A DNA stretch of 64,000 nucleotides from Agrobacterium leguminum. Lineage in GTDB: Bacteria; Pseudomonadota; Alphaproteobacteria; Rhizobiales; Rhizobiaceae. The position numbers were made by a program, and so were the translations under genes. Position 1 is the first letter of the stretch, and each line of letters starts with the position of its first letter. The notes below the pieces were generated by a model. It worked only from the letters and a program-made list of their open reading frames with translations, had not been told where the DNA came from and did not search any database. This document shows positions 27,415-36,174 of this stretch, piece by piece. The stretch spans positions 62,001-126,000 of the forward strand of contig NZ_JADQWB010000009.1 in the NCBI RefSeq assembly GCF_015704895.1. Direction: 5' to 3'.

Positions 27415-28290
27415 ATGACCTGGCACACGGAAGGGATCAGCGTCACTGCGCCGGTGAAATGGCGCCAGTTCGACGGGCTGGTCAGTGCTTTCTGGGAAGC
27501 GGAAAGCCAGATGGGAGCCAAGGGTTATTATCTGGCCGCCGATCCGCGCATCATGATCTTTTTCAACGATGTCTCCTCACGCATCAGCATGTCCAACCGA
27601 AACGGCGAATTTACCAACCATTCGCGGCCAATGACACGGGCGGTTTATGTGCCGGCCGGCGTACCGATGTGGACGAGCAGCAGCGCCACGCATCGGTTCT
27701 CTCATCTCAACCTGCATATTCACAAGGATCGCCTGCTGCGTTTTCTCTCGCCCTCGGTCGGCAGTTCGGCGGCGATGACGGCGCTGCGCCGTCCGGTCGA
27801 GATACAGGACATCGGTTCGGTGGAAACCCTTGCCGGCCTGCTTGTCGATGAGCTGGCTGAACCCTCGAAACATGCGGTCTATGCGGAAAGCCTCGTCGGC
27901 AGCATCGTTGCCGGCCTGCTGGATATTCCCGGCCCTTCGCCGGAGCAGGCCAATGGCAGGCTGACGCAGGCGCAGTTGAACAAGCTTCTTGCCCAGGTCG
28001 AAAAGCGTGGCGACGACCGTATGACGGTTGCCGAAATGGCCGATATTGTCGGGCTTTCGGAAAGCTGGTTCGCCACCGTATTTCGCCAGACCACCGGCAA
28101 GACGCCGCTGCAATGGCAATTGGAGCGGCGCATCAATGCCGCCCAGAAACTTCTGCTGGAAGGCGATCTGACGGTGGCCGATATCGCCGCCCAGCTCGGC
28201 TTTTCCGATCAGGCTCATCTGACCAAGGCTTTCCGCCAGTCGGTGGGCAACACGCCGGCCGCCTGGCGACGGCTGCACAGGCTGCTTTGA
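27415..28290 (+). CDS. AraC-family transcriptional regulator
   Basis: Regulator of about 291 residues with an N-terminal ligand domain of unclear type. The C-terminal double helix-turn-helix spans roughly the last 100 residues (MTVAEMADIVGLSESWFATVFRQTTGKTP, then LTVADIAAQLGFSDQAHLTKAFRQSVGNTP). The frame is open to 27310, but upstream codons lack a ribosome binding site; the ATG at 27415 or the TTG at 27397 are both possible. Its neighbour is the siderophore receptor, so it may be a siderophore-sensing activator like PchR or YbtA; this rests on position only. Confidence 0.85.
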   Translation: MTWHTEGISVTAPVKWRQFDGLVSAFWEAESQMGAKGYYLAADPRIMIFFNDVSSRISMSNRNGEFTNHSRPMTRAVYVPAGVPMWTSSSATHRFSHLNLHIHKDRLLRFLSPSVGSSAAMTALRRPVEIQDIGSVETLAGLLVDELAEPSKHAVYAESLVGSIVAGLLDIPGPSPEQANGRLTQAQLNKLLAQVEKRGDDRMTVAEMADIVGLSESWFATVFRQTTGKTPLQWQLERRINAAQKLLLEGDLTVADIAAQLGFSDQAHLTKAFRQSVGNTPAAWRRLHRLL

Positions 28291-28344
28291 AGCTGGGTGA
28301 GGTCGATGCGCAGTGTTTTGGTGAGGCGCGCAAACCTCACCTTT

Positions 28345-28431
28345 CGTCATCCTCGGGCTTGTCCCGAGGATCTGCGACCTTCAGACTTGATGAGACGTGG
28401 TTAGATCCTCGGGACGAGCCCGAGGATGACG
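28345..28431. repeat. palindromic intergenic repeat (REP-like)
   Basis: Two 29-base arms (28345-28373 and 28403-28431) are inverted copies with one mismatch, separated by 29 bp. Each arm is itself nearly self-complementary (CCTCGGG...CCCGAGG). It lies in the gap between the convergent AraC and receptor genes. Such two-armed palindromes recur many times in Rhizobiaceae genomes and are probably non-coding REP elements moved by a transposase-like enzyme. Confidence 0.85.
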
Positions 28432-28485
28432 TTGTACATTAGGGAAATTATGCAATATATTGAAAAATATTGCTAATATCGATTT

Positions 28486-30606
28486 TTACCATGTCTTTCG
28501 CAAGGTCACGGAAAACGCCCGGCCGGGATTGTAAAAGTCAGCGCCGAACCCGCCATAAGAGACGTGTTTTTCGTTGAAGATGTTGGAAACATTGACGTCC
28601 AGCGAGGCGGTTTCCTGAATCTTGTAGCTGAACGCCGCATCCACGGTCACGCTGCTTCCGGTTTCGACCTTGTTGGCATTGTCGAAATAATAAGCGCCGG
28701 TATAGCGGCCGCCGAGACCGAAGGTCATGTCGCCGAAATGGTCGTTGCCCGCAAGCGTGTAGTTGACCCATAGCGAAGCCTGATGCTCGGGCACGAATTG
28801 CGGCCGGTTGCCGACATTGCCGCCGGTGCCGTTTTCAGTGATTTCCGCGTCGAGATAGGAATAGGCCGCCGTCAGGCTGAGATTGTCGGTCACTTCCGCC
28901 TTGGCTTCGAGATCGAGACCGCGCACGCGCACCTCGCCGATGGTCGTGGGCAGGCTGGTGATCGGGCTGGTGACGGTGATGTTGTTCTTCTTCAGATCGT
29001 AGATCGAGGCGGTGAACAGGGCCGGGAACGCGTCCGGACGATATTTCACGCCGAGTTCGATCTGTTCGCCGCGTTCGGGCTCTACCGTCAGGCCAGATGC
29101 CGGCACCACCGATTCGGCGTAGCTGATATAGGGCGCGATCTCGTTGGTGATCTTGTAGGACACGCCGATACGCTTGGTCAGTTCGCTGATGTCGCCGCTC
29201 GCCGAGGTGCCGCGCAGGCGGTTGGTCTGTTCGGTGTCGATCCAGTCGTTGCGCAGGCCGGCGCTGACGATCAGCCTGTCGAAGAAGGTGAAATCCTGCT
29301 GGAGATAGATCGCCTTGGTCTTCTGGTCCGTCAGGGAGTCGGCATAGAGCGGCACTGAAACGGGTGCGCCGGTATAGACCGGGTTCATCCAGTTGATGCT
29401 CGGCGCAGCGCCGAAGTAGCTTTTGCTGCCGGAGGTGTAGTCATTGTAGAAGACGCCGACGAGGCTGCGGCTTTCGACATTGTCAAACCGCGTATCGTAT
29501 TGCAGGCGCGTGTCGATCAGGAAGTTTTCGGTCTCCGTGTCGTTGCCGAAATAGGACCGGTTGGCGATTGTCGAGCCGTTGGTCGGCGTGGACGAGATAT
29601 AGGCATAACCGAAGTCGGTATTCGCCTTGCTGTAGCGGGCGTTGGAACTCAGCGTCAGGCCGGAGCCGAAATCGTGATCGAACATCACGCTCAGCGAATT
29701 GCGGTTTGTACCGCGATAATTGTAGTCCGGTTCGCCGAAGAAACGGCTCCTGTCGAAATGCGAGCCGACAGGATGGCCGCCGCCGCCCGGAACGCCATCC
29801 TTGTTGAGATGATCGTAAACCACGGTAAGGCTGGTGACGTCCGTGGGACGCCATGTCAGGCCGCCCATGAAGAATTTCTCGTCGTCACGGGAATAGTCAT
29901 ATTCCGCATCGGCATTTCTGAGCTTGCCGGTCAGGCGATAGGACAGCGTGTCGTCGCTGGTGATGTTGTCGCCAAAGTCGAAGCCGGTTTCGGCGCGGCC
30001 ATAGGAGCCGCCGGTGACATAGACTTCACCGAAACGGGTGCGTTTCGGCACCTTTGTGGAATAATTCACCGAGCCGCCGGGATCTGAGACGCCAAAGGTG
30101 GTGGAATTGCCGCCCTTCAGCACTTCCACCCGCTCATAGGCATAGGTTTCTTCGCGCAGCGCGCCGAAGGGACGGCCAAGCGTCAACCCGTCGCGATAGG
30201 TATAGGCGTCGAAACCGCGAATCTTGAAATAGTCGAACCGGTCGTCGGAGCCGTAAAAATCCGTGGTCACACCGGCGGTATATTGCAGCGCTTCTTCCAC
30301 GCTCTGTACACCGCGCTGCTGCATTTCCTTGGCGGTGATGACCGAGACCGAGGCCGGTGTGTCGAGAATATCGGTCGCCATCTTGCTGCCGCTCGTCGTG
30401 CGGGTGGCGACGATGGACTTCTGGTCATTGTCACCGCTTTCGATGGTGATCCGTTCCAGAACCGTGCTGCTGTTTGTATTGGCAGCCTCCTGCGCCAGCA
30501 AGGCGCCGGGCAGGGTGGCGACAAGCGCCGTGCAGGCAAGCAGCGCCGCATCCTGATAACGGCGTCGCGCGGTTTTGCGGTGTCTGCCTTCGGTTTCGAT
30601 ATTCAT
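28486..30606 (-). CDS. TonB-dependent siderophore receptor
   Basis: Outer-membrane receptor of about 706 residues of the FhuA/FoxA/FpvA class. A signal peptide (ALLACTALVATLPGALLAQEA) is followed by the plug domain: SIVATRTTSGSKM as the TonB-box region, DTPASVSVITAKEMQQRGVQSVEEALQYTAGV, and FDYFKIRGFDAYTYRDGL. A 22-strand-type barrel follows and ends ...FSVTLRKTW, with the terminal aromatic residue needed for barrel assembly. The start at 30606 follows an upstream stretch that codes for no signal. The ligand, probably a hydroxamate-type iron chelate, is not determined by sequence. Confidence 0.94.
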   Translation of the reverse strand: MNIETEGRHRKTARRRYQDAALLACTALVATLPGALLAQEAANTNSSTVLERITIESGDNDQKSIVATRTTSGSKMATDILDTPASVSVITAKEMQQRGVQSVEEALQYTAGVTTDFYGSDDRFDYFKIRGFDAYTYRDGLTLGRPFGALREETYAYERVEVLKGGNSTTFGVSDPGGSVNYSTKVPKRTRFGEVYVTGGSYGRAETGFDFGDNITSDDTLSYRLTGKLRNADAEYDYSRDDEKFFMGGLTWRPTDVTSLTVVYDHLNKDGVPGGGGHPVGSHFDRSRFFGEPDYNYRGTNRNSLSVMFDHDFGSGLTLSSNARYSKANTDFGYAYISSTPTNGSTIANRSYFGNDTETENFLIDTRLQYDTRFDNVESRSLVGVFYNDYTSGSKSYFGAAPSINWMNPVYTGAPVSVPLYADSLTDQKTKAIYLQQDFTFFDRLIVSAGLRNDWIDTEQTNRLRGTSASGDISELTKRIGVSYKITNEIAPYISYAESVVPASGLTVEPERGEQIELGVKYRPDAFPALFTASIYDLKKNNITVTSPITSLPTTIGEVRVRGLDLEAKAEVTDNLSLTAAYSYLDAEITENGTGGNVGNRPQFVPEHQASLWVNYTLAGNDHFGDMTFGLGGRYTGAYYFDNANKVETGSSVTVDAAFSYKIQETASLDVNVSNIFNEKHVSYGGFGADFYNPGRAFSVTLRKTW

Positions 30607-30676
30607 TGGTATGTTCCAGAAGTTGATGCCCCGATCGCCGCTTCCACGGCCCACTCTCGAAACGCCCAATAACTTG

Positions 30677-30723
30677 AGAAAGTTTGTCCGGTATTGTAAC
30701 TTTCTGCGGTTTTGTACAAAACC
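30677..30723. promoter_or_regulatory. palindromes in the divergent iron-uptake promoter region
   Basis: Two symmetric elements lie between the receptor and binding-protein genes: an 8-bp inverted repeat AGAAAGTT/AACTTTCT (30677-30684 and 30698-30705) and a perfect 16-bp palindrome GGTTTTGTACAAAACC at 30708-30723. Both fit operators of a dimeric regulator. A tandem repeat ACTTTTGA occurs twice at 30802-30817, just before the binding-protein ATG. No clear match to the usual RirA or Irr boxes was found. Confidence 0.45.
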
Positions 30724-30827
30724 CCGGAAATTTCACCGCTGTTGCGACGGCATTTCTTGCCTGGGCTTGACGGAGGCAATTGAAGCTGAGAGTTCAAGTC
30801 CACTTTTGAACTTTTGAGAGCTCGCCA

Positions 30828-31838
30828 ATGCTTCGCCCGTTCCGCCGCCTCATGCCGGTATTTGTGCTTTTCCTGTCGCTGATCGCACCGAATATGGTCT
30901 CGGCGGAGGAGACGACCAGCTATCCCGTCGTCATCAAACATGCGTTCGGCACAACCACGATTGCGAAGAAACCACAGCGGGTCGCGACTGTCGCCTGGGC
31001 GAACCATGAGGTGCCGCTGGCGCTCGGCATCGTGCCTGTCGGTTTTGCGGCGGCCAATTTCGGCGATGATGACGGCGATGGCCTGCTGCCATGGGTGGCG
31101 AAGCGGCTTACCGAACTCAACGTGGCAAAACCGGTGCTGTTCGACGAGGGTGACGGCATCGATTTCGAGGCCGTGGCGGCGACGCAGCCGGATGTCATCC
31201 TTGCCGCCTATTCAGGCCTCAGCCAGTCCGACTACGATACGCTGAGCCAGATCGCCCCTGTCGTCGCCTATCCCGTTTCTCCCTGGGCGACGGACTGGCG
31301 CGAGATGATCCGGCTGAACAGCGCCGGGCTTGGCATGGTCGCGGAAGGTGAGGCGCTCATCAAACGCATCGAGGGTGAGATCGCGCAGGTCGTTGCCGGC
31401 CACCCGCAGCTGAAGGGCAAGTCGGCCATGTTCGTCACCCATCTCGACGCCACCAATCTCAGTGTCGTCAATTTCTATACGGCTAATGACACCAGGGTGA
31501 AGTTCTTCGCCGATCTTGGGCTTGCCTCGCCGAAAAGCGTCGTGGAAGCGACGAAGCCGGGGCAATTCGCCGCCGGCGTCAGCGCCGAACGTGTCGATGC
31601 CTTCGACGATGTCGATATCGTTGTGACCTATGGCAGTGAGCCGCTGCTGAACGCCATGCGCGCCGATCCGCTTCTCGCCCGCATGCCGGCCGTTGCCAAC
31701 GATGCCATCGTCATGCTGGGCCGCGACCCGCTCGGCACCGCCTCCAATCCCACGCCGCTGTCGATTTCGTGGGTGTTGAAGGACTATGCCGATCTTCTGG
31801 CAAAGGCTGCGGATAAATCCTCCGGGAAATCGCAGTGA
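30828..31838 (+). CDS. iron-siderophore ABC transporter periplasmic binding protein
   Basis: Binding protein of 336 residues of the FhuD/FecB/BtuF class, delivering a ferric siderophore to the permeases downstream. A signal peptide (LMPVFVLFLSLIAPNMVSA) precedes the FecB-like start YPVVIKHAFGTTTIAKKPQRVATVAWANHEVPLALGIVP. Conserved acidic surface residues that would contact the permeases are present. Its stop overlaps the GTG start of the first permease (GTGA), so the operon is coupled. It is divergent from the TonB receptor that brings the same ligand through the outer membrane. Confidence 0.92.
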   Translation: MLRPFRRLMPVFVLFLSLIAPNMVSAEETTSYPVVIKHAFGTTTIAKKPQRVATVAWANHEVPLALGIVPVGFAAANFGDDDGDGLLPWVAKRLTELNVAKPVLFDEGDGIDFEAVAATQPDVILAAYSGLSQSDYDTLSQIAPVVAYPVSPWATDWREMIRLNSAGLGMVAEGEALIKRIEGEIAQVVAGHPQLKGKSAMFVTHLDATNLSVVNFYTANDTRVKFFADLGLASPKSVVEATKPGQFAAGVSAERVDAFDDVDIVVTYGSEPLLNAMRADPLLARMPAVANDAIVMLGRDPLGTASNPTPLSISWVLKDYADLLAKAADKSSGKSQ

Positions 31839-32878
31839 CGATGTCTGGACCCGGCAAAGCGACGGCGGTGCTGCTCGCCGGCCGCTCCAACCGCGTGCGA
31901 ACGGCTTGGCTCGGCGCGATGCTGGCGCTTCTCGCGCTGCTCTGTGCGCTGTCCTTCGCCATCGGCACGCGTGACGTCGCTTTTGCGGATATTGTTGGCG
32001 GGCTCAGCGGCCGCGTCGAGACGGTTGCGGAGGCGGCGGTTGCCGTACGCTTGCCGCGCACGCTGCTTGCCCTGCTTTCCGGCGCCGCACTCGGGCTGGC
32101 CGGGGCCATCATGCAGGGTGTCACCCGCAATCCGCTTGCCGATCCCGGCATTCTCGGTGTGAATATGGGGGCGTCGCTCGCCGTTGTCATCGGCATCGTC
32201 TGGTTCGGCATCGCCTCGGCTCAGGCCTTCATCATGGTCGCAATTGCCGGGGCGGGGGTATCGGCGGTTTTCGTTTATGTTGTCGGCTCGCTTGGGCGAG
32301 GCGGGGCGACCCCGCTGAAACTTGCACTTGCGGGTGCTGCCACCTCCGTCGCCTTTTCCTCGCTCGTCATTGCCGTCGTTCTGCCACGCAGCGATATTGC
32401 CGGCGGCATCCGCTCCTGGCAGATCGGCGGCGTCGGCGGGGCGACTTTCGAGCGCATCGAGACCGTGCTGCCCTTTCTGGCCGCCGGTTTCATCATCAGC
32501 CTGCTTTCGGCGCGCAAGCTGAATTCCCTGGCGCTCGGAGATGAACTCGCCGCCGGGCTTGGCGAGAATGTTGCCGTCGCCCGAGCCGTAGCCTCCTTCG
32601 GCGCCATTCTGCTCTGCGGCGCAGCCACCGCCATTTGCGGGCCAATCGGTTTTGTCGGGCTTGTGGTGCCGCATCTCTGCCGTCTGCTCGTCGGGGTGGA
32701 CAATCGCTGGCTTCTGCCGTTCTCGGCGCTTGGCGGGGCGTGCCTGCTGCTTGCCGCCGATATTGTCGGGCGCATCGTGGCGCGGCCGTCGGAACTCGAT
32801 GTCGGCATTGTCACCGCCCTTGTCGGCGCGCCTTTCTTCATCTGGATTGTCAGACGCCAGAGGGTGCGGGAATTGTGA
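31835..32878 (+). CDS. iron-siderophore ABC transporter permease (FecCD family), subunit 1
   Basis: Inner-membrane permease of about 347 residues. FecCD features are visible: VAVRLPRTLLALLSGAALGLAGAIMQGVTRNPLADPGILGVNMGASLAVV near residues 68-115 and the late GPIGFVGLVVPHLCRLLVG near 270. The GTG at 31835 has CGGGA at 7 nt; the ATG at 31841 is the alternative. It pairs with the next gene to form a permease heterodimer. Confidence 0.94.
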   Translation: MTMSGPGKATAVLLAGRSNRVRTAWLGAMLALLALLCALSFAIGTRDVAFADIVGGLSGRVETVAEAAVAVRLPRTLLALLSGAALGLAGAIMQGVTRNPLADPGILGVNMGASLAVVIGIVWFGIASAQAFIMVAIAGAGVSAVFVYVVGSLGRGGATPLKLALAGAATSVAFSSLVIAVVLPRSDIAGGIRSWQIGGVGGATFERIETVLPFLAAGFIISLLSARKLNSLALGDELAAGLGENVAVARAVASFGAILLCGAATAICGPIGFVGLVVPHLCRLLVGVDNRWLLPFSALGGACLLLAADIVGRIVARPSELDVGIVTALVGAPFFIWIVRRQRVREL

Positions 32879-33915
32879 CCATATACGCTCCCGTCATTGA
32901 AAATCTCGTCTTCAATCGCCATGCCCGCCAGCGCCGGCGTCGCCTTGTCATCGCTGCCCTGTCGGCGCTTCTGATTGCCGCTTTCGCAACAACGCTGATG
33001 CTCGGGCAATCTTTCACGCCGCCCGGTGATGTCGTTCGCGTTCTGCTGGGGGAGGACATTGCCGGCGTCACCTTCACCGTCGGGCAGTTGCGCCTGCCGC
33101 GCGCGCTGCTGTCGATTCTGGCAGGCCTGAGCTTCGGGCTTGGCGGCGTCGCCTTCCAGATCATGCTGCGCAACCCGCTCGCCAGCCCTGACATTATCGG
33201 CATCAGTTCCGGGGCGAGCGCTGCGGCCGTTTTCGCCATCGTCGTCCTGCAGATGAACGGGCCGCTGGTCTCGGCCTTCGCCGTCGCCGCCGGTCTTGGC
33301 GTCGCGCTTCTCGTCTATCTCCTGTCCTTCCGCAACGGCGTGGCCGGAACGCGGCTGATCCTCGTCGGCATCGGCGTTTCCGCCATGCTGGAAAGCTTCA
33401 TCGCCTATATCCTCTCCGTTGCGCCGGCATGGACGTTGCAGGAGGCGATGCGCTGGCTGACCGGCAGCGTCAACGGCGCGAAAATCGCGCAGTTGCTGCC
33501 GCTCCTCATCGCCCTCATCCTTTTCGGCGGCCTGCTCCTCAGCCGTGCGCGCGATCTGGAGGCTTTGAGACTGGGTGACGACGCCGCAGCAGCGCTTGGT
33601 GTGAGGGTGGGGCGAACCCGCATCATCGTCATCATCGCCGCCGTGGGCATGATCGCCTTTGCAACGGCGGTCTCGGGTCCCATCGCGTTTGTCGCTTTCC
33701 TCTCCGGGCCGATTGCGGCGCGCATTGTCGGCAGCAACGGCTCGCTGCTCCTTCCTGCGGCGCTGGTTGGGGCGGCGCTGGTGCTGGTGGGCGATTATTG
33801 CGGCCAGTTCCTGTTGCCGGGCCGTTACCCGGTCGGCGTCGTTACCGGCGCGCTCGGTGCACCCTATCTGATTTACCTGATCGTGCGGGTCAACCGCAGC
33901 GGAGGCTCGTTATGA
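32875..33915 (+). CDS. iron-siderophore ABC transporter permease (FecCD family), subunit 2
   Basis: Second permease, about 346 residues, with QLRLPRALLSILAGLSFGLGGVAFQIMLRNPLASPDIIGISSGASAAAVF near residues 62-115 and GPIAFVAFLSGPIAARIVG near 265. The GTG start at 32875 overlaps the previous stop (GTGA); the frame is open far upstream, but only as a shadow of the first permease gene. Multiple hydrophobic helices cover most of the sequence. It ends in an ATGA overlap with the ATPase gene. Confidence 0.93.
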   Translation: MTIYAPVIENLVFNRHARQRRRRLVIAALSALLIAAFATTLMLGQSFTPPGDVVRVLLGEDIAGVTFTVGQLRLPRALLSILAGLSFGLGGVAFQIMLRNPLASPDIIGISSGASAAAVFAIVVLQMNGPLVSAFAVAAGLGVALLVYLLSFRNGVAGTRLILVGIGVSAMLESFIAYILSVAPAWTLQEAMRWLTGSVNGAKIAQLLPLLIALILFGGLLLSRARDLEALRLGDDAAAALGVRVGRTRIIVIIAAVGMIAFATAVSGPIAFVAFLSGPIAARIVGSNGSLLLPAALVGAALVLVGDYCGQFLLPGRYPVGVVTGALGAPYLIYLIVRVNRSGGSL

Positions 33916-34727
33916 CCGGCCACTCCCTTTCCGTGAACGGCCTGTCGGCCGGCTACGGCGAAAACCTCATCATCGACGGGCTGGATCTCACCGTCCCGCA
34001 CGGAAAGATCACCGTCATCGTCGGCGCCAATGCCTGCGGCAAGTCCACTCTGCTGCGCAGCATGTCGCGGCTCATCACGCCGCGCGCCGGTCAGGTTCTG
34101 CTCGATGGAAAATCGATCCATCGTCTTCCCTCGCGCGACCTCGCACGGCGCATGGGCCTTTTGCCGCAATCGCCGATAGCGCCGGAGGGCATTGTGGTTG
34201 CCGATCTCGTCAGCCGTGGCCGGCACCCGCATCATGGCCTGTTCGCCCGCTGGTCGCGACAGGACGACGAGGCCGTCGCCGCAGCCCTTGTCGCCACCGA
34301 TACGGTGGAACTGGCCGAGCGGCCGGTGGACGAGCTTTCCGGCGGCCAGCGGCAACGCGTCTGGATCGCCATGGCGCTCGCCCAGCAGACAGACATATTG
34401 CTGCTGGATGAACCGACCACCTTCCTCGATATCAGCCACCAGGTCGAGGTGCTGGATCTTCTGATCGACCTCAACCACGCCCGCGAGACCACCATCGTCA
34501 TGGTGCTGCACGATCTCAATCTCGCAGCCCGTTATGCCGATCATCTTGTCGCCATGAGGGACGGGAAGCTGCATGTCTTCGGCACGCCGGAGGAAGTATT
34601 GACAGAGGAGAATGTCCGCCACGTCTTCGGCATCGAAAGCCGGGTCATCAAGGATCCGACCTCGGGCAAGCCGATGATGCTGCCGATCGGGCGGCACCGG
34701 ACGGTGGCTGATGACGTCAGGCGCTGA
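33912..34727 (+). CDS. iron-siderophore ABC transporter ATP-binding protein (FecE/FhuC-like)
   Basis: ATPase of 271 residues. Walker A reads GANACGKST near residue 37, with alanine and cysteine inside the loop as in FecE/FepC types. The Q-loop (LLPQSPIAPEGI), the signature LSGGQRQRVWIAMALAQ near 141, Walker B ILLLDEPTTFLDI and the switch histidine in MVLHDLNLAARY follow. The ATG overlaps the permease stop. Its own stop abuts that of the convergent antitoxin gene exactly (TGATCA), so no terminator separates the two. Confidence 0.95.
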   Translation: MTGHSLSVNGLSAGYGENLIIDGLDLTVPHGKITVIVGANACGKSTLLRSMSRLITPRAGQVLLDGKSIHRLPSRDLARRMGLLPQSPIAPEGIVVADLVSRGRHPHHGLFARWSRQDDEAVAAALVATDTVELAERPVDELSGGQRQRVWIAMALAQQTDILLLDEPTTFLDISHQVEVLDLLIDLNHARETTIVMVLHDLNLAARYADHLVAMRDGKLHVFGTPEEVLTEENVRHVFGIESRVIKDPTSGKPMMLPIGRHRTVADDVRR

Positions 34728-35018
34728 TCATGCCGCCTTGTGTTTGCTGGTGAGCTGAAAGCCCAGGGAGTTGAGGACGGCTATCGTTGTTTCTAACGTC
34801 GGATTCCCAGCCTCGCTGAGCGATTTGTAAAGATGCTCTCTGGCAAGTCCGGTTTCACGCGCTACCTGCGTCATACCCTTTGCGCGCGCGATAACACCAA
34901 GCGCATTTGCGATGTATGCCGCATCATTGGTTGCGAACGCATCCTCCAGAAACACCTCAATGGCTTCATCGCTCTTGAGGTGTTCAGCGGGATCAAAGTT
35001 CGTAAACTTCTCAATCAT
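34728..35018 (-). CDS. HigA-like addiction-module antitoxin
   Basis: Small DNA-binding protein of 96 residues of the HigA 'addiction module antidote' type. The opening FDPAEHLKSDEAIEVFLEDAF is the family hallmark, followed by a helix-turn-helix: VIARAKGMTQVARETGLAREHLYKSLSEAGNPTLETTIAVLNSLGF. The ATG at 35018 has GGAG at 8 nt; another ATG at 35024 is only 2 nt from the same box. It overlaps the end of a toxin remnant, the usual toxin-first order. With the toxin broken, it may survive as a free antitoxin against related toxins elsewhere. Confidence 0.85.
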   Translation of the reverse strand: MIEKFTNFDPAEHLKSDEAIEVFLEDAFATNDAAYIANALGVIARAKGMTQVARETGLAREHLYKSLSEAGNPTLETTIAVLNSLGFQLTSKHKAA

Positions 35019-35154
35019 CGTCATCACTCCATTGCGCCGCAATCTGCTTCGCGGCTTTGATGTCCTTCTCCTGCGTACTCTTGTCCCTGCCGGTCAGACC
35101 GCACAGAAGGTGGCCGGACCGCAATGATTGCGATAGGCCATGGACATTACATCC
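35011..35154 (-). pseudogene. 5'-truncated HigB/RelE-like toxin remnant
   Basis: Reading leftward, the 47 codons before the TGA at 35013 translate to a recognisable HigB C-terminus: RSGHLLCGLTGRDKSTQEKDIKAAKQIAAQW, matching the LLCGGDKSxQxxDIxxAK pattern of the family. An in-frame TAA lies immediately upstream at 35155-35157, and no ATG or GTG exists within the remnant. About half of the usual ~100-residue toxin is missing, displaced by the AraC gene that ends at 35168. The antitoxin overlap typical of intact pairs is still there. Confidence 0.7.
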
Positions 35155-35167
35155 TTATGCCAAGACG

Positions 35168-36040
35168 TCACGGCCAAGCCGCATAGGATGGTGGTGGCAC
35201 GTTCTGCATTCGCGTTGCCGTTCTCCTGAAACGGCCGGGAGACGTGCCCTCGTTGCGGGTGAAGAAGCGATTGAAATAACCGGGGTCCTGAAATCCCAAT
35301 CGGAATGCGATTTCAGCGACTTGCAGCGATGAGTTTAGAAGAAGATCGCGCGCTTCGGAGAGCAGTTCGCGATGAATATAGGCCTGTGGCGAAAGCCCTG
35401 TCGCTTTGCGTACCGCAAATCCAAGACGTTCGCGGTTGACGTCGAGTTGCCTCGCATAGTCTTCCACGCCCCATTGATCGCGTTTGTGCTGGCTGACCAG
35501 CAGCACAAAACGCTCGGTGAGGCTGCCGGGCGTGGAGACGGCTGCGGCAATATCGGCGATGGCGTGCTGGCAGATGCGAATGAGCGTGACGGAGAGCAGG
35601 CTGGCGATAATCGTGTCCGAACCGGTTGTCGCGCGGACATTTTCGCTGGCGATGGTCTCGAGATAACCCGCCAGTTCTTGCCGGTCCTTCTCTGCCGGCG
35701 CCTGCGTCAGAACACGCTGCAATATATTGCGCACGGCGCTTGCGCTCGTGCCGGTCGGCATCGCATGGGCGAGCCCGATTTCCGTCGTCCCCAGCAGCGA
35801 TCCACGGCTTCCGGCAGCCAGCCGCAGGCGGCCGGCGGGGCCGATGGGCAGCCAGACAAGCCCCGGTGCCGGGACAGGCAGCGTCTTTTCACCCAGTATG
35901 ATCTCCGCTTCCCCGGCGGAAAGGAGAAGCAGATGGGCGCTATCCGATTCCAGCCGGAATTCGGATATGCGCAGCGTCGAGGCGAGGGTGCGCGCCGTGA
36001 TCTCCACGCGATTGCCGGCAATCTGGCTGTGCAGCGGCAT
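35168..36040 (-). CDS. AraC-family transcriptional regulator
   Basis: Regulator of 290 residues. The N-terminal half looks like a cupin-type ligand domain (LLLLSAGEAEIILGEKTLPVPAPGLVWLPIGPAGRL). The C-terminal AraC domain has WGVEDYARQLDVNRERLGFAVRKATGLSPQAYI and LLNSSLQVAEIAFRLGFQDPGYFNRFFTRNEGTSPGRFR. The ATG at 36040 follows TTTTGGAGGCCGA, an excellent ribosome binding site. It is divergent from the Liv-type importer with the aldehyde dehydrogenase and is the likely activator of that operon. Confidence 0.93.
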   Translation of the reverse strand: MPLHSQIAGNRVEITARTLASTLRISEFRLESDSAHLLLLSAGEAEIILGEKTLPVPAPGLVWLPIGPAGRLRLAAGSRGSLLGTTEIGLAHAMPTGTSASAVRNILQRVLTQAPAEKDRQELAGYLETIASENVRATTGSDTIIASLLSVTLIRICQHAIADIAAAVSTPGSLTERFVLLVSQHKRDQWGVEDYARQLDVNRERLGFAVRKATGLSPQAYIHRELLSEARDLLLNSSLQVAEIAFRLGFQDPGYFNRFFTRNEGTSPGRFRRTATRMQNVPPPSYAAWP

Positions 36041-36174
36041 TCGGCCTCCAAAAGTACAATAATGCGCTACATTAGTGCATTTTATATGCGGCTGTCATTG
36101 CTAAACTTTGATCAGCGCAGGGGAAAGCCTTGAGGAGAACGGCAACCCCGATAAGGCGCTTTGGGAGGAACATC

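Noticed and set aside
28345..28431. CRISPR-like repeat pair
   Set aside because: Only two copies, inverted relative to each other, with no spacer series or cas gene.
30781..30797. RirA-like TGA-N-TCA element (TTGAA...TTCAA)
   Set aside because: The spacer is 10 rather than 9 bases and the flanks do not match, so it was not called an iron box.
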